Source: JBBQSU01 sp038234815
Lineage (GTDB): Bacteria > Planctomycetota > Phycisphaerae > Tepidisphaerales > Tepidisphaeraceae
DNA: 64,000 nucleotides
Direction of reading: 5' to 3'
Assembly (NCBI GenBank): GCA_038234815.1
Contig: JBBQSU010000001.1
Coordinates: 23,370 to 87,369, forward strand
A model generated the notes under the pieces. The model made no database searches. It was not told where the DNA came from and saw nothing but the letters and a program-made list of their open reading frames with translations. Position 1 is the first letter of the stretch, and each line of letters begins with the position of its first letter. Below are positions 27,103-36,952 of this stretch, piece after piece. The translations under genes and the position numbers were made by a program.

Positions 27103-28032
27103 ATGGCAGAGCCGACGCAATCGTTGCTAGACCCAGAAACCATCAGCCGCGCCGAGGCGCTGGGCATCAACGCGCGCTTGATCGTCGAGGGGTTCATGGC
27201 CGGCGAGCACAAGTCGCCGTTCCGGGGCTTTGCCATTGAATTCACGCAACACCGGGAATACGTTCCCGGCGACGACACCCGGCATTTGGATTGGAAAGTG
27301 CTGGGTCGCACCGACCGGTATTATCTGAAACAGTACGAGCAGGAGACCAACTACGTCGGGCATATCCTCATCGACGGCAGCGAGTCGATGAAATATGGTT
27401 CGAAGGTGGGTGCGCGAAACAAGGACGACGGCGCGGGCATCCGCAAGATCGACTATGCCAAGCAAATGGCCGCCTGCCTGGCTTACCTGATTCTCTTGCA
27501 GCGCGACGCCACGGCGCTGGCGGTCTTTGATTCCAAGGTGCAGACCTACATTCCGCGCACTGGAAACCTGGCCTCGATCCACAACATCATGTCCGCGTTG
27601 GCCGCCTACGAGCCGACGGGCAAGACTTCGATCGCAGCCGTGCTGCATGACATGGCCGGACAGATCAAGCGTAAGGGAATCGTCATTCTCATCAGCGATC
27701 TGTTGGACGATGAGAGCGGAATTCTCGAGGGAATTCAGCACCTGCGGTTTGGCGGCAATGAAGTGGTGGTATTTCATACGATGGACCCGTACGAACTGGA
27801 GTTTCCGTTCCGGGGTATGGTGGAATTTGACGGGCTTGAGGGGCTGGAACGACAGACCACCCGGCCGGCCGAGATTCGCAAGAGCTACCTGCGCGAACTG
27901 GAGCAGTTTCAAACCCGTCTGCGCGAAGGCTGCGAGCGGAATCAGGTGCATTACGTTTTAGTGAATACCGCCCATCCGCTCCATGAAGTGCTGAGCGGGT
28001 ATCTGGCCTTTAGACACAGGACCGTTCGCTAG
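27103..28032 (+). CDS. DUF58 domain protein
   Basis: This 309-aa cytosolic protein has the DUF58 hallmark RGFAIEFTQHREYVPGDD followed by TRHLDWKVLGRTDRYYLKQ, and a VWA-like fold after it (HILIDGSESMKYGS, a degenerate MIDAS). MoxR-linked DUF58 proteins are common. The function is unknown but is thought to involve assembly or control of envelope complexes. The stop is 4 nt before the BatA-like gene. Confidence 0.9.
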   Translation: MAEPTQSLLDPETISRAEALGINARLIVEGFMAGEHKSPFRGFAIEFTQHREYVPGDDTRHLDWKVLGRTDRYYLKQYEQETNYVGHILIDGSESMKYGSKVGARNKDDGAGIRKIDYAKQMAACLAYLILLQRDATALAVFDSKVQTYIPRTGNLASIHNIMSALAAYEPTGKTSIAAVLHDMAGQIKRKGIVILISDLLDDESGILEGIQHLRFGGNEVVVFHTMDPYELEFPFRGMVEFDGLEGLERQTTRPAEIRKSYLRELEQFQTRLREGCERNQVHYVLVNTAHPLHEVLSGYLAFRHRTVR

Positions 28033-28036
28033 CAAA

Positions 28037-30193
28037 ATGTTTCTCAACCCCTTCATGCTCCTGGGCATCGCCGCCATTTCGGTGCCCATTCTGATTCACC
28101 TGCTGAATCGTCACAAGATTCAGCGCGTGGCCTGGGCGGCCATGCGATTTCTAAAGGTGAGCATTGAAAAAAACCAGAAGCGGATGCGTATCGAGGACCT
28201 GCTGCTGCTGATTCTTCGTTGCGTGATTCTGGCGATGCTGGCCTTGGCGTTGGCTCGGCCGGTGTTGCGGTCGGCGCTGGGGGGCAACCTGCTGGGCACC
28301 GGCGGGGTGAGCGCCGTGCTGGTGATCGATAACTCGTTGTCGATGGGCGATAGCGACGGGGTAAGCACGCGGTTTGAACAGGCGCGGCAGGTGGCCGAAA
28401 AGGTGCTCGATTCGCTGCCCAATGGCTCGTCGGCGGCGCTGCTGCTTGCGTCGAACGTGGTCGATCCGGTGATCCCCGAGCCGACTTTCGACATGAACCT
28501 GTTGCGGAATTCGATCCGGCAGGCGCCTTTGACCGATCGCTCAACACAGTTGCAGCCGGCATTCGTTCGCGCTCTCGAAATTCTCGATCGCCGAGCCACC
28601 GGCCGACGGGAAATTTACGTCATTACCGACGCGCAGGCCGGCGGATTTGAAGGCTTGCCCGATATTCAGAAGCGCCTTGAAGCCGCCAAGGATCAGATCG
28701 GAACGCACGTCGTGATTGTCGGCCAGAAGGAAGAGCGCAACCTGGCCGTGGCCGACCTGCGATTTGCCGGCGGGATTATCACCGCCGATCAGGCCCAGCG
28801 GTTTGAGATAAAAATCAGCAACACCGGCTCGGTGGAAGCCCGGGATGTAAAGGTCACATTGTCGATCGATTCTGAGGCCGCGGCCGACGAGGCGACGATC
28901 GACGCCATTGCCGCCGGCGAGGTGAAGAGCGTTTCGCTGTTCGCGCGCTTTCGCCAAGCCGGTTTGCATTCGCTTCAAGCGCGGCTGTCCAAGGACCGGC
29001 TTCCCGCCGACGACGTGCGAACGATCGTCGTGCGCGCGGTCGAATCGGTCTCGGTATTGGTGCTCAGCGCCGACGGCCGCACTGACGACCGCGAGGCTGA
29101 CGCGTTCTTTCTTCAGCAGGCGCTTCAGCCCGTGGTCGCGCAGGACCGCAGCACTTACTTCGTCCGCACCACCATCCGCCCGGCGACGGAGGCATCAAGC
29201 CTGAAATGGGATGACTACGACGTGGTAATGTTTGTGGATGTGCCCGACCTGACCAACAGCGCTGCCGACGCCCTGGCCGATTTCGTCAAACGTGGCGGGG
29301 GAATGGTCCTCTTTCCGGGTCCGAAAATTTCCGCTGATTTTTACAACGCGCAACTGGGTACACGCCTGGGCCTGATGCCGGGGACGATCGGGCCGGCGGC
29401 CGGCGACGCCGGTCAGGAACGCAAGTTTTTTTCACTTTCGGCCAAAGACACCGATCACCCCATCGTCTCGATCTGGGCCGATCCGGCTGCCGGCAGTCTC
29501 GGCGCGGCGCATTTCTACCGGGCCTTTTCCCTTTCGCCTATCGACAAGGCCACGGCGGTGATGAAATGGGCCGATGGCAGCCCGGCGGCCTTGGAGCGTG
29601 ACGTGGACCGCGGGCGCGTCATCCTTTTCAGCAGCACTGCGGGCACCGCATGGAACGACCTGCCCGTGCGCCCGGGCCTATTCGTTCCATTGATTCACCG
29701 CACGATCGGCCGGTTGATTCAACGGCAAGACCAGGGATTGAACCTCGGCGTCGGCCAGCGGTGGTTTAGCAGGCTGCCTATCGATCAACTCGGCCGCGAC
29801 GTCGTGTTTACCCTGCCCACGCCCGATGGGCAGAAGCAGCCACCCCCGCGTCAGACCAAGCGAGTGGAATTGCAGAAGGGTCTGGCGGTCATTGCTTTTG
29901 ACGACATCCCCTTTGCTGGTGAATACCAGGCCAAAGCCGAAGGGATGGAACTGATGCGCTTTGCGGCCCAGGCCGATTCCGAAGAATCGAAGCTCGATAC
30001 CATCAGCGACGACCAGATCAAAGCGCTGTCGGCCTCGGCCAATGTCATCCGCTGGTCGCCCGGTGTGCCCCTGGAGCAATCCTTGTCGGCGGCCCGGTCG
30101 GGCAGCGAACTCTGGATGCCGGTGATCATGCTGGTGATCGCGCTGGCGGCGACGGAAACGTTTCTCGGCAACTGGTTCAGTGAGAGCAAATGA
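28037..30193 (+). CDS. BatA-like membrane protein with VWA-type domain
   Basis: This is a 718-aa inner-membrane protein. Residues 1-80 match the aerotolerance-associated BatA N-terminal domain (LNPFMLLGIAAISVPILIHL, then RHKIQRVAWAAMRFL) with two helices. A VWA domain follows with the MIDAS motif DNSLS (VIDNSLSMGDSDG), and then a large periplasmic beta-rich part with a glutamine-amidotransferase-like section near 380-460. A final transmembrane helix (MPVIMLVIALAATETFLG) closes it. It overlaps the next gene by 4 nt. Confidence 0.85.
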   Translation: MFLNPFMLLGIAAISVPILIHLLNRHKIQRVAWAAMRFLKVSIEKNQKRMRIEDLLLLILRCVILAMLALALARPVLRSALGGNLLGTGGVSAVLVIDNSLSMGDSDGVSTRFEQARQVAEKVLDSLPNGSSAALLLASNVVDPVIPEPTFDMNLLRNSIRQAPLTDRSTQLQPAFVRALEILDRRATGRREIYVITDAQAGGFEGLPDIQKRLEAAKDQIGTHVVIVGQKEERNLAVADLRFAGGIITADQAQRFEIKISNTGSVEARDVKVTLSIDSEAAADEATIDAIAAGEVKSVSLFARFRQAGLHSLQARLSKDRLPADDVRTIVVRAVESVSVLVLSADGRTDDREADAFFLQQALQPVVAQDRSTYFVRTTIRPATEASSLKWDDYDVVMFVDVPDLTNSAADALADFVKRGGGMVLFPGPKISADFYNAQLGTRLGLMPGTIGPAAGDAGQERKFFSLSAKDTDHPIVSIWADPAAGSLGAAHFYRAFSLSPIDKATAVMKWADGSPAALERDVDRGRVILFSSTAGTAWNDLPVRPGLFVPLIHRTIGRLIQRQDQGLNLGVGQRWFSRLPIDQLGRDVVFTLPTPDGQKQPPPRQTKRVELQKGLAVIAFDDIPFAGEYQAKAEGMELMRFAAQADSEESKLDTISDDQIKALSASANVIRWSPGVPLEQSLSAARSGSELWMPVIMLVIALAATETFLGNWFSESK

Positions 30194-32544
30194 AGTTGCT
30201 GCTGCTCAAATTCTTCGGGATATACGGCGATTCGGCTGGCCGGATCGCCGACGTGTCGCCGGCGCTGCGCAGCTCGAGCAACCTCGGCTGGGTATTGCTG
30301 TTGATGGTCGTCCTGGGTGTCGGGACGATCTGGATTTATCGCAGGATTTCCGGCCTTCCCACCCGGCAAACGCGCATTCTGATGGCGCTACGGCTGACGC
30401 TGTTTGCGTTGCTGCTGCTTCTTTTGCTTCGGCCGGTGCTGCAATTGACGGTGCAGGGAAGCATCCGCAGAACCCTCGTGTTGCTTTTCGATAACTCGTC
30501 GAGCATGAAAATCGAGGACGCGCGCACGGAAGGGATCGATCGCAAGCGCGCCGCCGTGGTCTTAAATGAGGATAATCTAAAAAGCATCCAATTGGATCAT
30601 CCCTCGCGGATCGATCTGGTCCGCGGGGCGCTGACCAACGATCGGCTCGAGCTGACCAAGAAGCTGGGCAAACTGTTTGACCTGCGGCTGTATAGTTTTG
30701 GCCAGCGACTGGCCGAACTCGATAGCACCGCCGGCGCGGCCGGGCAGAGGAATGTTTTGAACGCGACCAGCCCCGTCACGCCGCTCGGCGATTCGCTGCG
30801 CGAGGTGCTGTCCCGGTCTCGTGGGCAGCCTTTAGCCGGGATCGTGCTGGTCACCGACGGCCAGAGCAACGCGGGCAATTCGCCGATAGCCGCGGCCGAA
30901 ATCGCCAGTGCCCAGGGCGTCCGTCTTTTCACATGGGGCGTCGGATTGCCCACCGCCCGCGACGTGGTGGTCGCCAGCGTGTTTGCGCCTGACATCTGCT
31001 TCGTCAACGACGAAGTGCCGGTGGTGATCCGGGTTCGGGCTTCGGGGCTGGCCGGACAATCCGGCTCGCTGGTCGTTAAGCTGGGTGCCGACAAGATCGA
31101 GGAAAAGACGATCGCGTTCGACCAGGACGGCGAGCAGGTCCTCTCGACCCAGATCAAACCTCAGAAGGCCGGTGAATACGAGATCGAAGCGTCGATCGCT
31201 CCGCGGGCCGACGAGATCGTCAAGGACAACAATCGCGCGACCCAGAAAATCCGCGTAGTGGACGGCAAGATCAAGGTGCTGTTGGTGGAGCAGCAGGCGC
31301 GGTGGGAATTTAAGTACCTTCAGGCGCTTCTGATGCGCGACCGGCGGGTGACGCTGAAGTGCTACCTCGCCGAGGCCGACGAAGGCATCACCAAGGACGA
31401 CAAAGGCCCGTTCCTCGAACGCTTTCCGCGAACCAAGGAAGAACTGCTGAAATACGATCTGGTGATCCTTGGGGATGTCGATCCCAATGGATTGTCGCAG
31501 GCGCAGACGGGATGGATCGGCGAATTTGTCAGCAAGTTCGGCGGAGGGCTGCTGGTGATTTCGGGCAAAAAGTATGGCCCTGGGGCCTGGGCGAACACGC
31601 CCATCGGCAAGATGCTGCCTGTGGAATTCGATAGCATGGCCAAGGGCGGCGATGTGGCCGACAAGCCCTTGCGGCTGGAACTCACTCCCGCCGGGGAGCG
31701 CAATTCGATGCTGCGCCTTTCAGATCAGCCTATGGAGAGCAAACGGCTGTGGGCTAATCTTCCGCCGATCTATTGGGACGCGCGGGTGCAGCGTGCCAAG
31801 CCCGCCGCCGAAGTGCTGCTGGTGGATGCCGACCCGGCAAAGGCCTATCGCGGGACCAAAATGCCCGTGCTGGCCATGCAACAATACGGCTTGGGGCAGG
31901 TACTTTTCAGTGGTACGGACAATACCTGGCGGTGGCGGAAAAACACCGGCGATAAGTATCACGCGGCCCTGTGGGGTCAGGTGGTTCAGCGGATGAGTCT
32001 GCCCCATCTGCTGGGAGAATCGAAACGGACGCAACTGACCAGCGACCGCGCGCACTATTCGCTGGGCGATCGGGTGACGATATACGCCCGGCTGTATGAC
32101 GAGGCTTATCAGCCGGTGAAGGACACCGTGGTCCGCGGGGTGGCCAAAAGCGGCACGTCCGAGAGCGAAGTGATGTTGCGGGCCATGCCCGATCAGCCGG
32201 GCATGTTTCGCGGAGAGTTCGTCGCGCCGGCGATCGGGTCGTATCAGTTTGCACTGCCGAGCGATCCGAAATCGGTGCTGCAAATTGACGTATCAGAGCC
32301 GCGGGCCGAAACCGGCGAATCGACCATGAACGAATCGCTGTTGACTGAAATGGCCAATGCCACGGGCGGGCAGTTTTTGCACGAGGAAGACCTGCCGAAA
32401 CTGCCGGAAATGGTGCAGGCCAAGACGGACCTGGTGAAATCGAAGCAGGAAGTTGAACTGTGGGCCTCGCCGTTTTATTTCACGCTGCTGGTGGCGGTGG
32501 GCGGGGTGGAATGGGCCTTGCGGAAGAAATGGCAATTGAAGTAA
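30190..32544 (+). CDS. Membrane protein with VWA domain and amidotransferase-like region
   Basis: This 784-aa protein is organised like its neighbour. It has two N-terminal transmembrane segments (about 38-55 and 64-90) and a VWA domain with the MIDAS motif DNSSS (LLFDNSSSMKIED). A central region near 365-560 resembles class I glutamine-amidotransferase-like folds (VLLVEQQARWEFKYL). A C-terminal helix follows. The catalytic Cys expected of an active amidotransferase is not seen, so that part is probably structural. It starts inside the last codons of the BatA-like gene. Confidence 0.8.
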   Translation: MKLLLLKFFGIYGDSAGRIADVSPALRSSSNLGWVLLLMVVLGVGTIWIYRRISGLPTRQTRILMALRLTLFALLLLLLLRPVLQLTVQGSIRRTLVLLFDNSSSMKIEDARTEGIDRKRAAVVLNEDNLKSIQLDHPSRIDLVRGALTNDRLELTKKLGKLFDLRLYSFGQRLAELDSTAGAAGQRNVLNATSPVTPLGDSLREVLSRSRGQPLAGIVLVTDGQSNAGNSPIAAAEIASAQGVRLFTWGVGLPTARDVVVASVFAPDICFVNDEVPVVIRVRASGLAGQSGSLVVKLGADKIEEKTIAFDQDGEQVLSTQIKPQKAGEYEIEASIAPRADEIVKDNNRATQKIRVVDGKIKVLLVEQQARWEFKYLQALLMRDRRVTLKCYLAEADEGITKDDKGPFLERFPRTKEELLKYDLVILGDVDPNGLSQAQTGWIGEFVSKFGGGLLVISGKKYGPGAWANTPIGKMLPVEFDSMAKGGDVADKPLRLELTPAGERNSMLRLSDQPMESKRLWANLPPIYWDARVQRAKPAAEVLLVDADPAKAYRGTKMPVLAMQQYGLGQVLFSGTDNTWRWRKNTGDKYHAALWGQVVQRMSLPHLLGESKRTQLTSDRAHYSLGDRVTIYARLYDEAYQPVKDTVVRGVAKSGTSESEVMLRAMPDQPGMFRGEFVAPAIGSYQFALPSDPKSVLQIDVSEPRAETGESTMNESLLTEMANATGGQFLHEEDLPKLPEMVQAKTDLVKSKQEVELWASPFYFTLLVAVGGVEWALRKKWQLK

Positions 32545-32585
32545 GTGGCGAGTGAAACGGGTTTGCCCCTGGAAGACGCGGATTT

Positions 32586-34265
32586 ATGAGCCAGATGTTG
32601 CTCCACAAGCTCTCGACGGTTCGGCGCAAGCGCGTGGGCGTTAAGCTCGGTGCCGGCGCCGGCGCGGTCGTGCTTTGGGGCCTTGTGGTACTGTGTCTGA
32701 CCATGGGCGTTGATTGGTGGATCGCGCTGCCCTGGTGGATTCGCGCGCTGGTGCTGGCGATCAACCTGGCGGGGCTGGCCTATTTCGCTTTCCGCGAGGC
32801 GATCGCGCCCCTGATCTGGGGACCGGATGATGACGCGCTGGCCCTGCTTGTTGAAACCTTTGAGCCGTCGTTCGATAGCCGATTGATTTCATCGATTCAA
32901 CTATCGCGCGCCGAGTCGGCGGCCTCACCGGCGCTGGTGGCGGCGCTGATTCATCAGACCGAAACCTTGGCCGAACCGATCGAGTTCTCTCGTGTCGTGT
33001 CGATTGATCGGATGATAAAGCTGTTGACGGCAGCGGTGCTGGTGACGCTGATGGCGGCTGTGGGTTACGCTGCCTGCCTGCCTGCCAGCACGGCACTGCT
33101 CCAGCGGGCATTGCTTGTTCCGGGCGTGGCCGTCCCGCGAAAAACCAGCGTCGAAGTCGTCACCGGGAATGTCGTCCTGGCCCGCGGGGAAAGCGTCGAT
33201 TTGATCGCTCGCGCCCATGGAATCGTCCCGGCCTCGGGCATGGTTCGGTTGCAGTTTCCTTCGGGCGCGACGCAGGAATTCATCCTCGCTCCCGTCACCG
33301 ATAAAAAGGGGAGTTTCACCCGCACGATCGACAACGTGCAGGAAAGTTTCAAGTATGTCGTCAGTCTGAACGACGGGGTAAGCGAAGCGTTTTCGGTTCG
33401 GGCCGAGCCGCGCCCGACCGTGGCCGGTCTTGAATGTCTCCAAGTCTATCCTGCTTACACCGATCTCGGGACGGTGCGTCGCTCGGCCGGCGATTTGTCG
33501 CTGCTGGCCGGCAGTCGGCTGACCGTTAAAGTAACCGCCAGCAAGCGAATGAAGGTAAGTCGCGAGGACGACCTGGCGGGCAATCGGTTGAAACTCACCG
33601 GTGTCGACCTGAGCTACTGGCTTCAAAACAGCGACGTGAACGACACCAGCCAACTCGTAAGCCGATCGGGTGCCGACTCTGCGGTCCTACTGCCGACGGG
33701 CACCACGGGCATGTCGATCAACCTGATCGACGAAGCGGGCATTCGATCAAAGGATTCGGTGGTTTATCGGATCGACCTGGTGCCCGACAAAGCCCCGACT
33801 GTCAGCATCACCAATCCCACGAAGAAGGAAGAGCTAGCGACCCGGCGGGCGCGGGTGATCGTGGGCTTTGACGCCGCCGATGACTTCGGCATCGCCCGGG
33901 TCGCTTTGAAATATAAATTAACCGAGGCCCAGCAGGAGCAAAGCATCCCGCTTGAAGCCACCGGCCGGCCGCGCAACCTGCGGGGGTACTACAATTGGGA
34001 ACTGGCCAAGTTAAATGGTTCGATCGAGGAAGGGGCGGTGATCGAGTGGTGGGTGGAAGTGGCCGACGCCAACAATGTCACCGGTCCGGGCGTGAGCGCC
34101 AGTGAACATTATCAGTTGCGGATCGTCAGCGAGGACGAAAAGCGCGCCGAACTGCTCAGCCGGTTGAACGACGCGATGTCGCAGATCAATGACGTTTCAG
34201 AAAATCAGCAGGACTTGACCCAGCGACTGGGGAAGATGATTAACCAGCAGGGACTAGAAAAATGA
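32586..34265 (+). CDS. DUF4175-like membrane protein
   Basis: This 559-aa protein has two N-terminal helices (about 20-45 and 50-70), a third near 140-160, and a large periplasmic part made of beta-sandwich-like segments (TSVEVVTGNVVLARGES, then FKYVVSLNDGVSEAF). The order resembles DUF4175 proteins found after MoxR/BatA genes. No catalytic motif is visible. The C-terminus is helical and acidic. Its stop overlaps the start of the giant coiled-coil gene by 4 nt. A scaffold role in the envelope is inferred. Confidence 0.65.
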   Translation: MSQMLLHKLSTVRRKRVGVKLGAGAGAVVLWGLVVLCLTMGVDWWIALPWWIRALVLAINLAGLAYFAFREAIAPLIWGPDDDALALLVETFEPSFDSRLISSIQLSRAESAASPALVAALIHQTETLAEPIEFSRVVSIDRMIKLLTAAVLVTLMAAVGYAACLPASTALLQRALLVPGVAVPRKTSVEVVTGNVVLARGESVDLIARAHGIVPASGMVRLQFPSGATQEFILAPVTDKKGSFTRTIDNVQESFKYVVSLNDGVSEAFSVRAEPRPTVAGLECLQVYPAYTDLGTVRRSAGDLSLLAGSRLTVKVTASKRMKVSREDDLAGNRLKLTGVDLSYWLQNSDVNDTSQLVSRSGADSAVLLPTGTTGMSINLIDEAGIRSKDSVVYRIDLVPDKAPTVSITNPTKKEELATRRARVIVGFDAADDFGIARVALKYKLTEAQQEQSIPLEATGRPRNLRGYYNWELAKLNGSIEEGAVIEWWVEVADANNVTGPGVSASEHYQLRIVSEDEKRAELLSRLNDAMSQINDVSENQQDLTQRLGKMINQQGLEK

Positions 34266-36922
34266 TGGACAAGCAAACTCGTCGTATTTCGCAGCATTCG
34301 GTCGCTCGTTTATTGACTAGTGGTGGGACGGTAATGCGCGGGGCGCACTGGATCGGGATGCTGGTTATGGCTCTGGGTACGGTCGGGCAGGTCTGGGCCA
34401 TCCCGGCCGAGGGCCTTCGCCAGGCCGAAGCCTCTCAACAGCAACTTAAATCGCGCACACAGAGCATCACCGAGCAGATCGATACGACCATTGCCGAGTT
34501 CGAGCGCAATGGCCTGGCCAACGGCGAGGAAGTGCGCACGCTAAAGGGCATTCGGTCGGTATTGGGACAGTTGTCGGACAAGCAGATGCAGCAGGTGATC
34601 GACCTGTTGCAAAAGGCCCGCACCACGCCCAATGCCGCGCAGGCGACTAGCGATGCCGAGCAGGCCCACTCGGGGCAGCAGGGCATTTTGTCGCAGCTCA
34701 ATCAACTGCTGAAAGACTATCGCCGTCAGCAGAGCTTCCTCGATCTGGCCCGCAGGATCGACGCCCTGGCGGCCCGGCAGGATACGAACCTGTCCGGCGC
34801 GGTGGACGTGGCCAAGGTGACCTTCGGCAAGACCTTCCAACAGTTCGATCCTTCGCAGACTGCGGCCGTCAATGTGCAGCACGGCGAGCAGGAACAGCTT
34901 AAGACCGACATCAGCGAGGTGGTGCAGGAAATCCGCACGGCCGCGGGCCAGAATGAAGGCGATCAGAAAGAACGTTTGGCCAAGGCGCTTTCAACGGCCG
35001 AGCGGGCCAAAGTGCTGGAGCTGGCCAGCGCCGCGGCCAATGACCTGGCCGGTGGCAATCTTTATCGAGCGGCGACGAATGAAAAGATCGTTCGTGACGG
35101 CCTGCGGGAAATGGCCCGGCTGGTTGCCCCGCCAGAAACGGCGACCGAGCGCCTGCGTCGGGCAGGGCAGGAAATCGATCAGGCCATTGATCAGCAGAAG
35201 AAACTGGCCGAACAAACCAAGCCCTTGCCGGCCAAGCGCCCTGAAACCACTGAAATGGAACGGCAGCAGGCCAAGGTGGTCGATCAGGCCGATGCCACCA
35301 AGCGGGCCATCGCCGACCTGGCCCCCAAAGCAGCCCAGGAACTGGACAAGGCCCTGGACAAAATGCAGGAAGCCCGCGCGAAGCTAAATCAGACCGATCC
35401 GAAATCGGCTGCGGCCAAACAGGATGAGGCGGTCGCGGCGCTTGAAAAGGCCAAGGCCGAATTGAACGACCAGATTGCCAAGGCCGAAAAGGCCCCGGAT
35501 CAACCCAAGGACAAACTGGCGGCCACGAAGGAACTGCGGGACCAGACCCGCGATCTTCAGAAAAAGCAGGACGAAGTGGCCAAGCAGCCTGCGACGCAGC
35601 CGGCGGAAAAAAATAAGCAACAGGCTGACCTGGCCGACAAGGCTCGTCAGGTGCAGCAGGCCGCGGCCGAAGTTGCTCCTGACGCGGCCAAGGACCTCGG
35701 CGACGCCGCCAAGGACATGGACCGCGCGAAGCAGGCGATGGAGCAGAAGCAACCGGCGCAAGCTCCGCAGGACGCAGCCAAGCAGGAACTGGCCGCCGCC
35801 GAGAAAAAACTCGACGAGCAGGTGAAGAACCTTGAGAAGGCTGAGGCGCAGCTCGATAAAGCCCAGGACCTTCAGCAAAAACTTGGCGAGATGATCCAGA
35901 AGCAACAGGATTTGGAGCGGGACACGGCCAAGGCCGCAGCGGCCGAAGCGCAGAAGCAGCCGACCCCCAAGGCGCCTGAGGCGCTGGCCAAGGATCAGAA
36001 GCAGTTGCAGAAGGATGCCCAAGCGGCGCAGGACGAGATGAAGCAACGGGCGCCGGCCGAAAGTGCCCCCAAGCCCGCCGAGGACAAGGCTGCCAAGGCC
36101 CAGGCGCAAGCTCAGGCCCAGGCTCAGGAGGCCATGCAGTCGGCGAAGAAATCGATGGAGAATGCCCAGGAGCAGCTTCAGAAGGATAAGCCCGCCGAGG
36201 CCCGCCCGGAGCAGCAACAGGCGGTGAAGGATTTGCAGCAGGCCAAGGCGCAGGTGGATCAGCAGGTGGAAAACCTCCAGCAGCAGCTTGGCAAGCCGGA
36301 CGAAGGCGCGCCGCTCGATAAAATCGCCGAACAGCTTCAAAAAGCGCAGGACCAGATCGATCAGGCGCAGACGGAGCTGGCCAAGGGTCAGGACAATGCC
36401 CAAGCGACCCAGAAGGCCGCCGACGCTCTCACTGAGGCCGCGAAGTCGGCAGCCAAGGCTTCGGCCGAAGACCAGGGCAAGCTTGCCGACGCGGCCAAGA
36501 ACAGCCTCAATAAAGCGCAGGATGCCTTGTCCGATGCCGCAGCGCAATCGCAGGCAAAGCAGACCGGCGAGGCGATGAAAAATTCTGAAAAGGCCAAGCA
36601 GGCCATCGCCCAAGCCCAGGCGGCGGTGCAGATGCAGCAGGCCGGGCAGCCGGGGCCTCCGGCCCAGATGCCGGGGCAGGCTGAGAAACCAGACCAGCCC
36701 GGCGAGCCAGGAAAAACGCTCACGAGTGACAAGGCTGACGCCGGTCATGACGGTGTGAATCCCAACGGCGCTCGCGGGGACAAGGCCGCCGGTGCGTCGT
36801 TCGTGAGTTTGCCGGCGCGCGACCGGGCGGCGATTTTGCAGTCGCAGGCGGAAAAATATCCCCAGGAATATGCCCCGCAGGTGGAACAATACTTGCGGAA
36901 TCTTTCCGACCAGGGCAAGTAA
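34262..36922 (+). CDS. Giant Ala/Lys/Gln-rich coiled-coil envelope protein
   Basis: This 886-aa protein is dominated by coiled coil. The N-terminus has a signal-like hydrophobic stretch (residues 25-48; an alternative start at 34334 begins just before it). From about residue 50 to 800 the chain is Ala, Lys, Gln, Glu and Asp in heptads, with stretches such as AQAQAQAQAQE and Lys-Pro-Ala blocks reminiscent of TolA. The last part is Gly/Pro-rich and ends in a short globular tail (FVSLPARDRAAILQSQAEKY). It could span the periplasm. Low complexity makes homology calls unsafe. Confidence 0.8.
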   Translation: MMDKQTRRISQHSVARLLTSGGTVMRGAHWIGMLVMALGTVGQVWAIPAEGLRQAEASQQQLKSRTQSITEQIDTTIAEFERNGLANGEEVRTLKGIRSVLGQLSDKQMQQVIDLLQKARTTPNAAQATSDAEQAHSGQQGILSQLNQLLKDYRRQQSFLDLARRIDALAARQDTNLSGAVDVAKVTFGKTFQQFDPSQTAAVNVQHGEQEQLKTDISEVVQEIRTAAGQNEGDQKERLAKALSTAERAKVLELASAAANDLAGGNLYRAATNEKIVRDGLREMARLVAPPETATERLRRAGQEIDQAIDQQKKLAEQTKPLPAKRPETTEMERQQAKVVDQADATKRAIADLAPKAAQELDKALDKMQEARAKLNQTDPKSAAAKQDEAVAALEKAKAELNDQIAKAEKAPDQPKDKLAATKELRDQTRDLQKKQDEVAKQPATQPAEKNKQQADLADKARQVQQAAAEVAPDAAKDLGDAAKDMDRAKQAMEQKQPAQAPQDAAKQELAAAEKKLDEQVKNLEKAEAQLDKAQDLQQKLGEMIQKQQDLERDTAKAAAAEAQKQPTPKAPEALAKDQKQLQKDAQAAQDEMKQRAPAESAPKPAEDKAAKAQAQAQAQAQEAMQSAKKSMENAQEQLQKDKPAEARPEQQQAVKDLQQAKAQVDQQVENLQQQLGKPDEGAPLDKIAEQLQKAQDQIDQAQTELAKGQDNAQATQKAADALTEAAKSAAKASAEDQGKLADAAKNSLNKAQDALSDAAAQSQAKQTGEAMKNSEKAKQAIAQAQAAVQMQQAGQPGPPAQMPGQAEKPDQPGEPGKTLTSDKADAGHDGVNPNGARGDKAAGASFVSLPARDRAAILQSQAEKYPQEYAPQVEQYLRNLSDQGK

Positions 36923-36952
36923 ATTCGCCGGAATGTTGCCACCAAGGACGAT